A stretch of 64,000 nt of DNA, from contig JAADIQ010000117.1 of assembly GCA_013151255.1 (NCBI GenBank), positions 1 through 64,000 of the forward strand. The letters run 5' to 3'. This DNA comes from Alphaproteobacteria bacterium. GTDB lineage: Bacteria; Pseudomonadota; Alphaproteobacteria; Caulobacterales; Parvularculaceae. The notes beneath the pieces were generated by a model that did no database searches, was not told where the DNA came from, and saw only the letters and a list, made by a program, of their open reading frames with translations. Shown in pieces: positions 53,854-62,789 of this stretch. A program made the translations under genes and the position numbers. The number at the start of each line of letters is the position of its first letter. Position 1 is the stretch's first letter.

Positions 53854-55194
53854 TTAGAATGGAATCTCGTCACCATTGGCAACATATCGAAGCTTCACTC
53901 CGCGATAGACTGGTGGCTCTCGGCGGCCGTTCGCCTTGTCGATCCATGCTCCCTTGGCGGCCCGGATCGGGTAGTTGGCTTCTAGCTTCTGTGTCAGCTT
54001 GCTCTTTGCCATCGGGCGTGAGCCATTGTCTTCGCACCAGTTACGGTATGCGGCATAGAATGTGTCCTTGTAGCAAGTGTCATTTTGAACAATCTCACAC
54101 TTCTCGTCCAGAAATCCCGTGAGAGGGGAAGCTGCGGCCCTAGTCGCAGACAGCACGCGCTCACCCGAAGCAGGCTGCCGGATCATGCCGCCTTCTTCTT
54201 GGAGCTTGCGCCAACCGCTCATCGCCCACTTGAGGATTGCCCCGCGCTCAGCGCGAAGATGCTCGCGCAGCCCAAGGTCTTCCTTGCCGTAGAAGCTGCG
54301 CGTCATCGGAAGCACAATCAGTCGTTTCAAAAGCGCACCCGTGTCGTCGGCCAGCTCTAACGGCTCATTTGTCTGGATGATGATCCGAGTGCTGAGAACA
54401 CCTTGCCAGGCCTCCTTGAATTTGCGGTTGACCGTGAAGTGGTCCTCGCCGGTGATCCGCAATAATACGTCCGTGATTGCGGCTGGATTTGTTCCGCGCC
54501 CGTCAAGTCGCGCCTCTGACAGAAGCATCATGAGACGGCCAATGGCGGGCTGAAGGGCGAAGTCGCTGGTGATGCTCTGCAGCGAAGGCGAGCAGACGTT
54601 TTCCCGTCCGATCACCTCGGCCATGACATCGCCGATTGTCCCCTTCCCAGAGCGCGGTGGGCCCATCAGTTGAAACATGCGCTGCATACTTGTATCGGGC
54701 GTGAGTAGATAGCCGAAGATGCGTTGCAAGGCCGCGATGCACTCAGGATCTTCGCTCCATATGCTGTCGAGAAAGCGCAGCCACTCCGTCGGGTCATCCG
54801 CGTTCGGATCGTAGTCGTAGTCAACCGCATTTATGTTGACGAAGCGCGGCGTGTGTTGATGGGTTTTGCCTGTTTCCAAATCAACAAGGCCGTTCTGGCA
54901 AGAAAGCAAATTCGTTGCAATTGGCTCGCCGTCCCATGCGGGAAGGTTGCCCAGCCGACGTGCGCGAAGTGAGATGGCGTGGTATTCTATGCCTCTGATG
55001 ATCGATGCATGCGGCGTTTTCCCCTTCGCGACCAGCCAGCTTGCAATGTCGGCCTGCAGCAGGTCGCGATGTTCCTCCGTCCATTTTGGGCCCGTCCATT
55101 GCAGCCACTCGCCCTGATGCCGGATGAGCGTGCGCTCGGTGACATACTGTCGGGCGAGGTCCCATGTGCTCGGCTTCTCTTGCTCAGCCATCAA
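53854..55194 (-). CDS. D5/P4-type phage primase-helicase C-terminal ATPase
   Basis: 446 residues. The D5_N region (about 30-150, NLLSCQNGLVDLETGKTH) precedes the helicase core with Walker A MGPPRSGKGTIGDV (about 183-196), Walker B MMLLSEARLDG, sensor motif IIIQTNEPLEL and arginine-rich LLKRLIVLPMTR. The C-terminus has a DUF5906-like winged part. The TIGR01613 superfamily loads and unwinds DNA for satellite or phage replication. Its stop adjoins the repeat cluster. It overlaps the primase-like gene by 11 bases, forming a split version of the P4 alpha protein. Confidence 0.85.
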   Translation of the reverse strand: MMAEQEKPSTWDLARQYVTERTLIRHQGEWLQWTGPKWTEEHRDLLQADIASWLVAKGKTPHASIIRGIEYHAISLRARRLGNLPAWDGEPIATNLLSCQNGLVDLETGKTHQHTPRFVNINAVDYDYDPNADDPTEWLRFLDSIWSEDPECIAALQRIFGYLLTPDTSMQRMFQLMGPPRSGKGTIGDVMAEVIGRENVCSPSLQSITSDFALQPAIGRLMMLLSEARLDGRGTNPAAITDVLLRITGEDHFTVNRKFKEAWQGVLSTRIIIQTNEPLELADDTGALLKRLIVLPMTRSFYGKEDLGLREHLRAERGAILKWAMSGWRKLQEEGGMIRQPASGERVLSATRAAASPLTGFLDEKCEIVQNDTCYKDTFYAAYRNWCEDNGSRPMAKSKLTQKLEANYPIRAAKGAWIDKANGRREPPVYRGVKLRYVANGDEIPF

Positions 55195-56218
55195 TGGACT
55201 CCTTTGCTAGAAAGGAGGCTATCTGGCGCTCGACATGAAGGGTGGGATTCCGGCGGGGAACGTATCGCCCCCTGATCTTTGCCCAGTGCGCGCGATGCGA
55301 CACCTTGTCGATTTCTTGTTGTCCCGCTGGCAGCAGGAGGCAGTTGCGAACGACGCTCAGCGGAGCAATGCCATCACGAACGCAAGCGCCAATGAACGCC
55401 CACTCGTGTTCGGAGCGTGACGGATAGGCCTCTCCAGTCTCGATGTCTCGGACGCAGGAGTTCAGCAGGCGGAGCGCCCACGGTGGCAACACTTCCCAAA
55501 GAGCGTGGAGGGAAAACTCAAATTCGTCGTCGAAATCCACCGGCGCGGCCACAACACTCGGGGTAGGTTTGATGCGCCCGGCCTCGGCCAGCGGCAGTCG
55601 TGCGCCCGCATCGGCGAATAAGACCTCGCACATGCGGTCGTCGCGCTCGGCCTTTCGGTTCCGCGTTCCCGGCAAACGAAATAGGTGCTCGACCGAATGA
55701 GTAGAGTCCGGAGACAGGTCAGCAAACTCTGATCTCAGCCAGGAGCCGATGGCCCGTGCATCTTCGGTGTCACTTGTTGGGTTGTCAAAGCGCCAATGGG
55801 CCTGCCACCCGCCGCCTGTGAACGCGACATAGAAGGGTGCCCAGTCGAGACGGTTCGTAAGCTCTTCGAAAATGTCAGAATCAGGATCATCAATGTCCAG
55901 CCATGCACCAACGCAGACTTTTATATCGTTTTCGCAGGCCCGTTTACGCAGAGGGCTGCGCGGCTGGTTGCCCATGTAGTATATGCACCGCCCAGCATTG
56001 TTGTTCGCACAGGCGCGCTCGACTGCGAGGTCGATGTCGGCGAATGTGCATGTTCTCCAGTCGCCTGCGCGGGACAGATGAAAGGGGCCGCCGAATAGCG
56101 TAAAGAAGTCTCGAACCTTTTCCGGGTCGGCGTTCAGCGCTAAATTTGAAGCTGCACCTAGCAGACTTTCCTTGGATTGGCCCTCGTTAGCAGCGGGGGC
56201 CTCTTCTCTATAGGTCAT
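55184..56218 (-). CDS. Primase-like protein (RepB/AEP-type) of the element
   Basis: 344 residues. The start at 56218 overlaps the HTH gene stop (ATGA). A short Gly/Ser region leads to FFTLFGGPFHLSRAGDW, then VGAWLDIDDPDSDIFEELT with the Asp-x-Asp metal pair of archaeo-eukaryotic-type primases, and AFTGGGWQAHWRFDNP and HSVEHLFRLPGTRN with the nucleotide-binding His/Arg. The C-terminal third may be a primase-helicase linker (SRSEHEWAFIGACVRDG). It would make primers for replication from the neighbouring repeat cluster, with the helicase encoded next. Confidence 0.75.
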   Translation of the reverse strand: MTYREEAPAANEGQSKESLLGAASNLALNADPEKVRDFFTLFGGPFHLSRAGDWRTCTFADIDLAVERACANNNAGRCIYYMGNQPRSPLRKRACENDIKVCVGAWLDIDDPDSDIFEELTNRLDWAPFYVAFTGGGWQAHWRFDNPTSDTEDARAIGSWLRSEFADLSPDSTHSVEHLFRLPGTRNRKAERDDRMCEVLFADAGARLPLAEAGRIKPTPSVVAAPVDFDDEFEFSLHALWEVLPPWALRLLNSCVRDIETGEAYPSRSEHEWAFIGACVRDGIAPLSVVRNCLLLPAGQQEIDKVSHRAHWAKIRGRYVPRRNPTLHVERQIASFLAKESIDG

Positions 56219-56478
56219 TGCGCGCCTCCCCGTCGCTTCTCCAGCCACGCCAAGACGTCTTCGCGGCGGTAGCGCACATTGCGGCCGATTTTGAAGTGGG
56301 TCGGCTGGTCGAGGTGACCCTTGGTGCGGCCAATTTCAAAGAAGGGGACTGATAGCCCGGTCAGGTCGCTGACCTGTGCGGTTGTCAGAAAGCCTCCGCC
56401 GTCACCGGACAGAAGCTTAGGTAGTGTGCGCCTGATCTCATCGCGGACGCACGCGCGGATGTGTTGGTCGATACTCAT
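56215..56478 (-). CDS. Small helix-turn-helix DNA-binding protein (excisionase/AlpA-like)
   Basis: 87 residues. After a polar helix, FLTTAQVSDLTGLSVPFFE and HFKIGRNVRYRREDVLAWLEK form the MerR-type wHTH with the RY-x-R-x-DVxxWL signature of excisionase-like proteins. In satellites such small proteins control excision or replication. It is the second regulatory gene beside the AlpA-like one and starts the primase-helicase operon, so it may be its repressor or activator. Confidence 0.8.
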   Translation of the reverse strand: MSIDQHIRACVRDEIRRTLPKLLSGDGGGFLTTAQVSDLTGLSVPFFEIGRTKGHLDQPTHFKIGRNVRYRREDVLAWLEKRRGGAQ

Positions 56479-56536
56479 GCCAACGTCACCTTTTAAAAGG
56501 CGCTGGCGCGTGGCGTTAGGTCTAGAAAAACTAAAG

Positions 56537-56574
56537 CCGACGGCCAGCGCTGTTACAGCTCTGGGTTCCGTCGG
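56537..56574. ncRNA. Strong structured hairpin in the leader of the replication operon
   Basis: CCGACGG (56537-56543) pairs with CCGTCGG (56568-56574), extended inside by CCAG/CTGG with a three-base bulge. It lies in the 247-base gap between the AlpA-like and HTH genes, 60 bases upstream of the HTH start. It may be a leader RNA structure, an operator, or an antisense-RNA-like element, as P4 uses for CI RNA; this is not provable by eye. Confidence 0.4.
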
Positions 56575-56725
56575 CGCGAAGGGTCATACGTTTCGCTTTA
56601 TGGCCCATCCCTGCCGTCTAAGGGCCTCCGGTGCGCGTCGGCTTCCACGATCAGTCACGGCCCACTGCCACAAACATGGACTTCCGTAGGTCTTACGTTC
56701 CGCACAAGTAGATTATAAGCAAGCT

Positions 56726-56923
56726 TTAGGCCGCTTTAAAGGGGCATGTTCGCGCGGCGACCCGCTGCTCAATCCATTCATCAATCTCGTCCTCAACCCA
56801 TCCGACGCGAGCTGGGCCCAGCCGCACCTGACGGGGGAACTCTCCGGCGCGCATGAGCCGGTAGATGTGGTTTTTGGAATAGACGACGCGCTTCCGTACT
56901 TCGAGGAGGTCGATGATGCGCAT
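56726..56923 (-). CDS. alpA: AlpA-family transcriptional regulator
   Basis: 65 residues. IIDLLEVRKRVVYSKNHIYRLMRAGEFPRQVRLGP carries the AlpA motif S-x-x-x-IYR-x-(M/I)-x-x-GxFP-x-x-(V/I)-x-(L/I)G, with VGWVEDEIDEWIEQR as the second half, WxxxEIxxWI. It is a small DNA-binding activator that in PICIs and P4-type elements turns on integrase or replication genes. It is the first minus-strand gene, divergent from the Panacea gene. Confidence 0.9.
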   Translation of the reverse strand: MRIIDLLEVRKRVVYSKNHIYRLMRAGEFPRQVRLGPARVGWVEDEIDEWIEQRVAARTCPFKAA

Positions 56924-57155
56924 GTTACATAACTCGGTTACTACGTATGCCAGAATGGGGCCGGAAAGGGCGGCGCGCTATGACGCAGAGTTCAGCAGCC
57001 TCAATGGCGGCCTCTTGTTAAGAGACGCATCTTGAGGAGGTACGGCTTGCGATCTCTGCGCGTTCTTCCTATGTTCTTTAAGTAGCCCTTTACCAACATA
57101 CCCGCATGCTGGTAGCAAGGCGAATCAGCGAGAAGAATCAACGAGGAGGCGAGAC

Positions 57156-57602
57156 TTGGAAGCTGAACTCACCCAGCGCCAAAAAGTTGTTCTCGGAGCC
57201 CTAGCTGCTCGACCCGGCAGCAAATTTGCGCCGGTACAGGCGCAAAAACTTTTCTTCTTGATTGATGAAAACATTGCCAATCAGATTGGCGGCAGACAAT
57301 TTAGCTTTGAAGCTTATGACTACGGCCCTTTCGACAAGGAAGTCTATCATGAGCTGGAAGCGTTGAAGCAAGCCGAACTAGTCGAAATCCAAAACCCACA
57401 TCTTCGCGGTGAGCGACGATATACTCTTACGCCTGAAGGACAGGCTGTGGGTCAGGCATTTGCTGAGACCTTGGCGCCAAATATGCGCGACTACATTGGG
57501 CGCATATCAGAGTGGGTTCGGTCACTTACTTTCGCTGAACTCGTCGGCTCTATCTATAAAGCTTACCCCGAGATGAAAGCGAACAGCATCTTCAAGGGTT
57601 AA
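57156..57602 (+). CDS. Panacea-domain (SocA/DUF4065-like) protein
   Basis: 148 residues. Helical opening (LTQRQKVVLGALAARPGSK), then APVQAQKLFFLIDENIANQ and FEAYDYGPFDKEVYHELEAL, the SocA/Panacea signature with its YGPFxxxVYxxL. Panacea domains act as antitoxins that neutralise very diverse toxins, and as Clp-protease adaptors in the SocA case. It ends at a TAA whose bases overlap the convergent Ntn-hydrolase stop, so the pair is locked together. It lies between the satellite operon and the tRNA, a cargo position. Confidence 0.82.
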   Translation: MEAELTQRQKVVLGALAARPGSKFAPVQAQKLFFLIDENIANQIGGRQFSFEAYDYGPFDKEVYHELEALKQAELVEIQNPHLRGERRYTLTPEGQAVGQAFAETLAPNMRDYIGRISEWVRSLTFAELVGSIYKAYPEMKANSIFKG

Positions 57603-58384
57603 GGCTTCGGGACATCGGCTGCGTCTTCCTTCCCAAGAAGGACGTCCTTGAATCCAGCAAAATGAGCTGTCGCGTCAGAGACCATGTTCTCGAGTTCAGC
57701 TTGGTCATCATCGTTAAGTTTTCGCGCCATATGGCCATTTTTGGCCGGTTCCAGCACAGCCATCTTAATCGGCCCCTTAATACCGCCAGGATTCACATCG
57801 CAGGCATGCTTCAGCGCCCAGAGAGCGGTGAATTTACCACCCTGTAGATCTGGAGGCCCATCCTTCCAAAACACCTCACGAAACAGTGCTAGAAAAGGGT
57901 CAGTTATTGGCTGTCCACTCCCAGCTGACGCAAACCAGAGATGGTCCTTTGGGTCTTTTATTTCGGGTTGAAATGCTGGCGGCATCTGCACAGACGGATG
58001 CATAGCCCCTCTCGGTAGCTCGCAAAGAACTGGAGTTTTTGACTTCATGTCGTCGAAAGCCACAAAGGCAGCGTATTCGAGTATGTGTGGGTGAGTAGCA
58101 CTGAATTCTTCAAGGCCAGCACGAGCAAGCGTTTTGGCAAACTCAAGTCCATCCATATTTTTGAACGCGTTGGCATCCCACAGCTGCTTAATCTTCTCAG
58201 TGAACCGTTGGTGGTGCCCAACGTAACCTGTTCCGGCGATAATGATCTTGTCACCGATTATTTCGATCTTCCTGTCGGTCGGCTGCTCGATTGTACGAAT
58301 GTGATTGCCGTCACCAAAGGTAGCCGAGCTATCTGCGGCGACGACAACACCGTCCGTGCACCGAATTGCAACAATTGAAGTCAT
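57599..58384 (-). CDS. Proteasome-like Ntn hydrolase, element cargo
   Basis: 261 residues. It opens MTSIVAIRCTDGVVVAADSSATFG: Thr2 would be the nucleophile after Met removal, then the Asp of the VVVAADS-x-x-T motif and IEIIGDKIIIAGTGYVG with the conserved Lys33-like Lys and Gly47-like region. This is the proteasome beta/HslV/Anbu opening. The C-terminal third (about 160-250) has no close pattern. It may be a self-compartmentalised protease or a single-domain amidase. It is convergent with, and overlaps by four bases, the Panacea gene, and starts 180 bases before the right attachment site. Confidence 0.75.
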   Translation of the reverse strand: MTSIVAIRCTDGVVVAADSSATFGDGNHIRTIEQPTDRKIEIIGDKIIIAGTGYVGHHQRFTEKIKQLWDANAFKNMDGLEFAKTLARAGLEEFSATHPHILEYAAFVAFDDMKSKTPVLCELPRGAMHPSVQMPPAFQPEIKDPKDHLWFASAGSGQPITDPFLALFREVFWKDGPPDLQGGKFTALWALKHACDVNPGGIKGPIKMAVLEPAKNGHMARKLNDDDQAELENMVSDATAHFAGFKDVLLGKEDAADVPKP

Positions 58385-58563
58385 ATCAAGCAGCCGTGGA
58401 TATTAATAAAACAGAGCTGAATAGGTCGATTCCCATGCGTATCCGAGTCCAATTTCCACGAAACTTGAAATAACAGCCGGAAGCCACAACTTGCTCCCCC
58501 AGCGGCTCCCCCGGCGAAGCACTCCACTGTCGCGGACAATCTCAATCTTTTGTATTTCTTAGG

Positions 58564-58643
<80 letters not shown>

Positions 58644-58825
58644 GCTCCGTTTTTGCGGCTGCCTGCCGCGGAGGGGGCGTGATATGGCGCAATGAGCTTG
58701 CAAAATCAAGCGCTATTGCGCGCGCCGGGGTGCTGGTCTGGAGGTACGCGTCGCGCTGATGGGCGCAAGTGTTTTCTCGCAGACCGGGATCGGGCACACT
58801 CGCGCAAACCACCGGAGAGCCCGCC

Positions 58826-59374
58826 ATGTCCGCCGCCACTGCCGAGCCTGCAACCAGAGCCGGCCTGTTCTCGTTATTCGAAGCGCTCGCCATCGACTAT
58901 CAGACGGTCGAGCACCGTCCGGTTTTCACCGTTGACGAAGGGCGCGACCTCAAGGTTGGCATGCCGGGCGGGCATTCCAAGAATTTGTTTTTGAAAGACA
59001 AGAAAGGCGCGCTCTACCTGGTGGTGGCGTGGTGCGATACGGCGGTCGATCTGGTTGGCCTTGGCAAGGCGCTTGGCTCAAAAGGCCGGCTGTCTTTTGG
59101 CAAGCCTGAGCTGATGCGCGATACGCTCGGCGTCATCCCCGGCGCGGTGACGCCGTTTGCGCTGATCAACGAGACGGCGCGGGCGCTCCGCGAAGTGGTG
59201 CTTGACCGGGCGCTCTTACAGTTCGACCGGGTGTGGTTTCACCCGCTTGAAAACACCGCCACAAGCGGGATTGCGGTCGAAGATTTGCTCAAATTCATCC
59301 GCCATTGCGGCTTTGAGCCCCGATTAATCGAGCTTTGCGCGCCTTTAGCGGCGGATGCACAGACGGATGCATAG
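58826..59374 (+). CDS. YbaK/ProX-type prolyl-tRNA-associated deacylase
   Basis: 182 residues of the YbaK/aaRS-associated fold. FLKDKKGALYLVVAW, LGKALGSKGRLSFGKPELM with the conserved Lys and Gly/Ser (of the K-x-x-x-x-G/S editing pocket), and GVIPGAVTPFALIN are the ProXp-ala/PrdX signature. Such proteins clear Ala or Cys mischarged onto tRNA-Pro. The start at 58826 has GGAGAG at a good distance; a longer frame from 58769 extends into the tRNA flank without a site. It follows the mobile element by about 200 bases. Confidence 0.9.
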   Translation: MSAATAEPATRAGLFSLFEALAIDYQTVEHRPVFTVDEGRDLKVGMPGGHSKNLFLKDKKGALYLVVAWCDTAVDLVGLGKALGSKGRLSFGKPELMRDTLGVIPGAVTPFALINETARALREVVLDRALLQFDRVWFHPLENTATSGIAVEDLLKFIRHCGFEPRLIELCAPLAADAQTDA

Positions 59375-59449
59375 GCGAGGGCGCAAACTGGCCTTGCGTT
59401 TGGCGGGGCGCGGCCTCATTTATTGGGAACGAAGCCCCGGAGAGCCGAG

Positions 59450-60367
59450 ATGACCGAAATACTGGGCGCTGCCGCCGCGCCGGACGCGGTGGTTAAAGAC
59501 GCCACGATTGAGACCTTTGAGCAAGACGTCGTGGCGGCATCTATGGCCAAGCCAATTGTCGTCGATTTCTGGGCCGACTGGTGCGGGCCGTGCAAGCAAC
59601 TTGCGCCGGCGCTTGAAAAAGCAGTGAAAGCCGCCGGCGGCAAGGTCGACCTGGTGAAGGTCGATATCGATAAAAACCAGATGCTGGCGAGCCAGCTGCG
59701 CATTCAATCGATCCCGACGGTCTATGCATTTTATCAAGGCCGGCCGGTGGACGGTTTTCAGGGCGCGTTGCCAGAGAGCGAGATCAAAGCGTTCATCGAG
59801 CGCTTGACCGCGCTTGGCGGCGAAGCCGGTGAGCAAAGTGATCCGTCGGAGGATTACCTGAACGCCGGCGAGGCGGCGTTTGAAGAAGGCGATGTCGCGG
59901 CCGCCGCGCAGCTGTTCGGACAGGTTGCGCAAGCGGATGCCGCAAACACCCGCGCGATTGCCGGGCTCGCACGCTGCCATCTGGCGCTGGGCGATATTGA
60001 ACAAGCAAAACTAACGCTCGAACTGGCGCCGCCGGAAGCGCAAAAAGAGCCTGCGTTTGTGAGCATCAAAGCCTCGATTGCACTGGCCGAAGACAATCCT
60101 GGCGGCGCCGATATTGCGGCGCTGAAGGCAAAAGCCGAAGCTAGCCCCGATGATTTGGACGCCCGCTTTGAGCTTGCCGGCGCCTATCTGTCCGCCGGCT
60201 CGATGGAGCCGGCGATTGACGAGTTGCTGGCGGTGATTGCGCGCGACCGCGACTGGAACGATGCGGCCGCGCGCAAAAAACTGCTGACGGTGTTTGAAGC
60301 GCTCGGCGTTGCGCATCCCGCCGCCATTCGGGCGCGCCGCCAGCTGTCCTCAATCCTGTTTTCTTAA
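59450..60367 (+). CDS. CnoX-like thioredoxin-TPR co-chaperone
   Basis: 305 residues. The N-terminal thioredoxin domain (about 30-130) has FWADWCGPCKQLAPAL (WCGPC) and the cis-Pro SIPTV. The C-terminal region (about 145-300) has TPR-like helices (EDYLNAGEAAFEEGDVAAA, RAIAGLARCHLALGD). This is the layout of YbbN/CnoX, which protects clients of GroEL or DnaK from oxidation; relatives lacking the first Cys are redox-inactive, but this copy keeps both. Start 59450 has GGAGAG. Confidence 0.93.
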   Translation: MTEILGAAAAPDAVVKDATIETFEQDVVAASMAKPIVVDFWADWCGPCKQLAPALEKAVKAAGGKVDLVKVDIDKNQMLASQLRIQSIPTVYAFYQGRPVDGFQGALPESEIKAFIERLTALGGEAGEQSDPSEDYLNAGEAAFEEGDVAAAAQLFGQVAQADAANTRAIAGLARCHLALGDIEQAKLTLELAPPEAQKEPAFVSIKASIALAEDNPGGADIAALKAKAEASPDDLDARFELAGAYLSAGSMEPAIDELLAVIARDRDWNDAAARKKLLTVFEALGVAHPAAIRARRQLSSILFS

Positions 60368-60391
60368 TGCCAGGAGGGCTTAACGCGTCCC

Positions 60392-61063
60392 ATGACCGGC
60401 CAACCGATATCAAAATCAAAAGCCACCCTGCCGCAAACGATTGCGCTGTTTCCACTCTCCGGCGCGCTGTTGCTTCCGGACGGTCAGTTGCCGCTCAATA
60501 TTTTTGAGCCGCGTTACCTGAAGATGATCGACGACGTGCTTGGCGGCGCGCGGACCATTGGCATGATCCAGCCGCGGGACTTGCCGAAAAAAAACGATAT
60601 GGCGCCGGCGCTTTATCATGTTGGTTGTGCAGGACGGATCACGTCTTTTCGCGAATCCGGCGATGGTCGCTATCTGGTATCGTTGACCGGCGTGCGGCGG
60701 TTTCGGCTAATCGAGGAAATTGACGTCGAGGCGCCTTATCGCACTGCGCGCATAGACTGGGACGCGTTTGATATTGATGCGCATAAGGATGCCTCCGGAG
60801 CCGATGTCGACCGCGAGGCGTTCGTTGAAATCATGAGCGATTATCTTGATACGGAAGGCCTAAAAACTGACTGGGACGCCGTCGAAGAGGCGCCGATTGA
60901 GTCTCTGGTGGCGTCGCTGTCGATGGGGTGCCCGTTCGCGCCGAATGAAAAGCAAGCGTTGCTTGAGGCTATAACGGTTGCGGACCGGGCGAAAATCCTG
61001 ATGGCGCTGATGGAGATGTCGGGCGCAGCTGATGAACCGGGCGAGTTCGGGCCGCTGCAATGA
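60392..61063 (+). CDS. Lon substrate-binding (LonN) domain protein
   Basis: 223 residues. [27 protein letters not shown] is the LonN start, with the conserved LPLxIFEPRY. [11 protein letters not shown] and [27 protein letters not shown] complete the domain, without the AAA+ or protease parts of Lon. Such standalone proteins may act as adaptors; the role is unknown. It follows the CnoX-like gene by 24 bases and precedes a Trm112-like gene by 25 bases, so one operon is likely. Confidence 0.9.
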   Translation: MTGQPISKSKATLPQTIALFPLSGALLLPDGQLPLNIFEPRYLKMIDDVLGGARTIGMIQPRDLPKKNDMAPALYHVGCAGRITSFRESGDGRYLVSLTGVRRFRLIEEIDVEAPYRTARIDWDAFDIDAHKDASGADVDREAFVEIMSDYLDTEGLKTDWDAVEEAPIESLVASLSMGCPFAPNEKQALLEAITVADRAKILMALMEMSGAADEPGEFGPLQ

Positions 61064-61088
61064 AAGCGGTTTTGGAGGGATAAGCGTT

Positions 61089-61301
61089 ATGGCGGATATT
61101 GAAAAATCGGATGAAATCGACCCGCGACTGTTAGAAATTCTGGTGTGTCCGCAATCGGGCGGCGTGCTGGTCTATGATCGCGCGCAAGCGGAGCTGTTAA
61201 GCAAGAAAGCGGGCCTTGCCTATCCGATCCGCGACGGCGTGCCGATCATGCTGGCCGAGGAAGCCAGGACCCTGAGCGACGCTGAGATTGATAAGCTTTA
61301 G
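61089..61301 (+). CDS. Trm112-family small protein
   Basis: 70 residues. [18 protein letters not shown] and [18 protein letters not shown] match Trm112/YcaR proteins. The usual CPxC zinc site has only one Cys here (CPQS), as in the proteobacterial subgroup that lacks zinc. Eukaryotic Trm112 activates methyltransferases; the bacterial partner is unknown. It lies directly downstream of the LonN-domain gene. Confidence 0.88.
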   Translation: MADIEKSDEIDPRLLEILVCPQSGGVLVYDRAQAELLSKKAGLAYPIRDGVPIMLAEEARTLSDAEIDKL

Positions 61302-61394
61302 CAAGCCCCCCCATTCGGCGCGCCTCCTGCATTACCTGTCTGGTGCGGCCTGAATAATCACTGTTGAGGCCGGAAATTACGGGGGCGCCGGCCT

Positions 61395-62597
61395 ATGTTG
61401 TTGTTCTATGATGCAGAAAATGTCGCAACCCGGCACAATTTCGCCGCGCCGCTCAGCGTCCGGGCGATCTGGCCGGTTAACCACGCCAAGCTTCACGGCG
61501 AGCTGATCAGCGTTAATGACGCCGCATCGATCATCGCGCCGTGGCGGGCTTTGAGTGATGAACTGGCGGAAGAAAATCCGTTTTTTGAGCCCTGGGCACT
61601 GTTGCCGGCGTTGCAGCATTTTGCCGACCCGAAGGTCAAGCTTGCCTGCATCTGGCGTGGGCCTGGGCGCGAACAGCTTGTTGGGTTTGCGCCGATGCGG
61701 GTGATGCGCGGCTATGCCAGGCTGCCGCTGCGCTATTGGGCGACATGGATGCACCGCCATTGTTATTACGGCGCGCCACTGATCCGGCGCGGTTATGAAA
61801 AAGCGGCGATGGCCGCGCTTATGGAGCTGTTATGTGACGGCCCGCACAGTCAGGCGATGCTGCGGCTGCCGCATTTGGCGTCGACCGGCGCAGCAGCGCG
61901 CGCTGTCGCCATCGCCGCTGATGACGATCAGCGCCATCACTACAGTGCCGGCGAATTTTCGCGCGCGGCGTTGATCGCCGGAGGTGATGCGGCGGCCACT
62001 CCAGAAGCGGTTCTGGGCAAAAAGAGAGCCGGAAAACTGCAAAGGCAGCGCAACCGTCTCGGCGAGCGCGGTAATCCATCAATCCGTACACTAACCGATG
62101 GTAGAGAATGCGCGCGTTGGACAGAAGAATTTCTGGCGCTTGAAGGCAAGGGCTGGAAAGGCCAGCGCGGCACCTCGTTAAATTCCCACTATGCGGATGC
62201 GGACTGGTTTCGCGCCGCTGTCAAAGGCGCGTTTGAGGCTGGTAAACTACGCTTCATGCGGCTTGACCTGGACGGCCGCCCGATTGCGATGCTGGTCGGC
62301 TGGGGCGCCGGTTCCGGGTGCTCTTTTAAAACCTGTTACGACCCGGAATTTGCGCGTTATTCGCCGGGTGTGCTGCTTGAAATTGAAAACACCAAGGCGC
62401 TGTTAAGCGATCCGGACTTCGCGATGATGGATTCCTGCGCCGCCAGCGATCATCCGATGATCAACAGTTTGTGGAAGGGCCGCCGCACTATCACCGGCGT
62501 TAATATCAGCGGCCGCGCACCGGTAAAACGGGTGGTTGTCCGGCTCTGTCAGGCGCTGGAAGATTTGCGCGCCATGGTTCCGGGGTTGGGAAGCTAG
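61395..62597 (+). CDS. GNAT-family (BioF2/CelD-like) acyltransferase domain protein
   Basis: 400 residues. Two GNAT-like halves: the N-terminal half includes FAPMRVMRGYARLPLRYWATWMHRHCYYGAPLI, and the C-terminal half has WTEEFLALEGKGWKGQRGTS, LRFMRLDLDGRPIAMLVGWGAGSGC and FKTCYDPEFARYSPGVLLEIE, the Acetyltransf_6 signature. Relatives make polysaccharide or cell-envelope modifications. The stop codon TAG lies inside the CTAG start of palindromic repeat copy C, so the repeat defines the C-terminus and may have altered it. Confidence 0.8.
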   Translation: MLLFYDAENVATRHNFAAPLSVRAIWPVNHAKLHGELISVNDAASIIAPWRALSDELAEENPFFEPWALLPALQHFADPKVKLACIWRGPGREQLVGFAPMRVMRGYARLPLRYWATWMHRHCYYGAPLIRRGYEKAAMAALMELLCDGPHSQAMLRLPHLASTGAAARAVAIAADDDQRHHYSAGEFSRAALIAGGDAAATPEAVLGKKRAGKLQRQRNRLGERGNPSIRTLTDGRECARWTEEFLALEGKGWKGQRGTSLNSHYADADWFRAAVKGAFEAGKLRFMRLDLDGRPIAMLVGWGAGSGCSFKTCYDPEFARYSPGVLLEIENTKALLSDPDFAMMDSCAASDHPMINSLWKGRRTITGVNISGRAPVKRVVVRLCQALEDLRAMVPGLGS

Positions 62598-62698
62598 ACT
62601 GCGTTCACTTTTGTCGAATCGGGAACGCAGTCTAGATTCTTTGCTGGTCGCGTGTTCGAACCCAAAAACCGCCTACACTTTTTGTGAACACGCTCTAG
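62594..62698 (+). repeat. Two-hairpin palindromic repeat, copy C
   Basis: 105 bases starting CTAGACTGCGTTCAC, with closing arm AACGCAGTCTAG, linker ATTCTTT and hairpin 2 arms CGCGTGTTC/GAACACGC ending CTCTAG. It is close to copy B and shares the loop core AACCCAAAAAC with copy A. It begins inside the stop codon of the GNAT gene and ends 91 bases before amn. Confidence 0.8.
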
Positions 62699-62789
62699 GC
62701 GGCATATCCATGGTGCTGGCGCAGCCCCCTCAAAAGGGTGTATGCAGGCGGACTTGCCCTTTTGACCAAGACGCCCAAGGACCTAAGAG

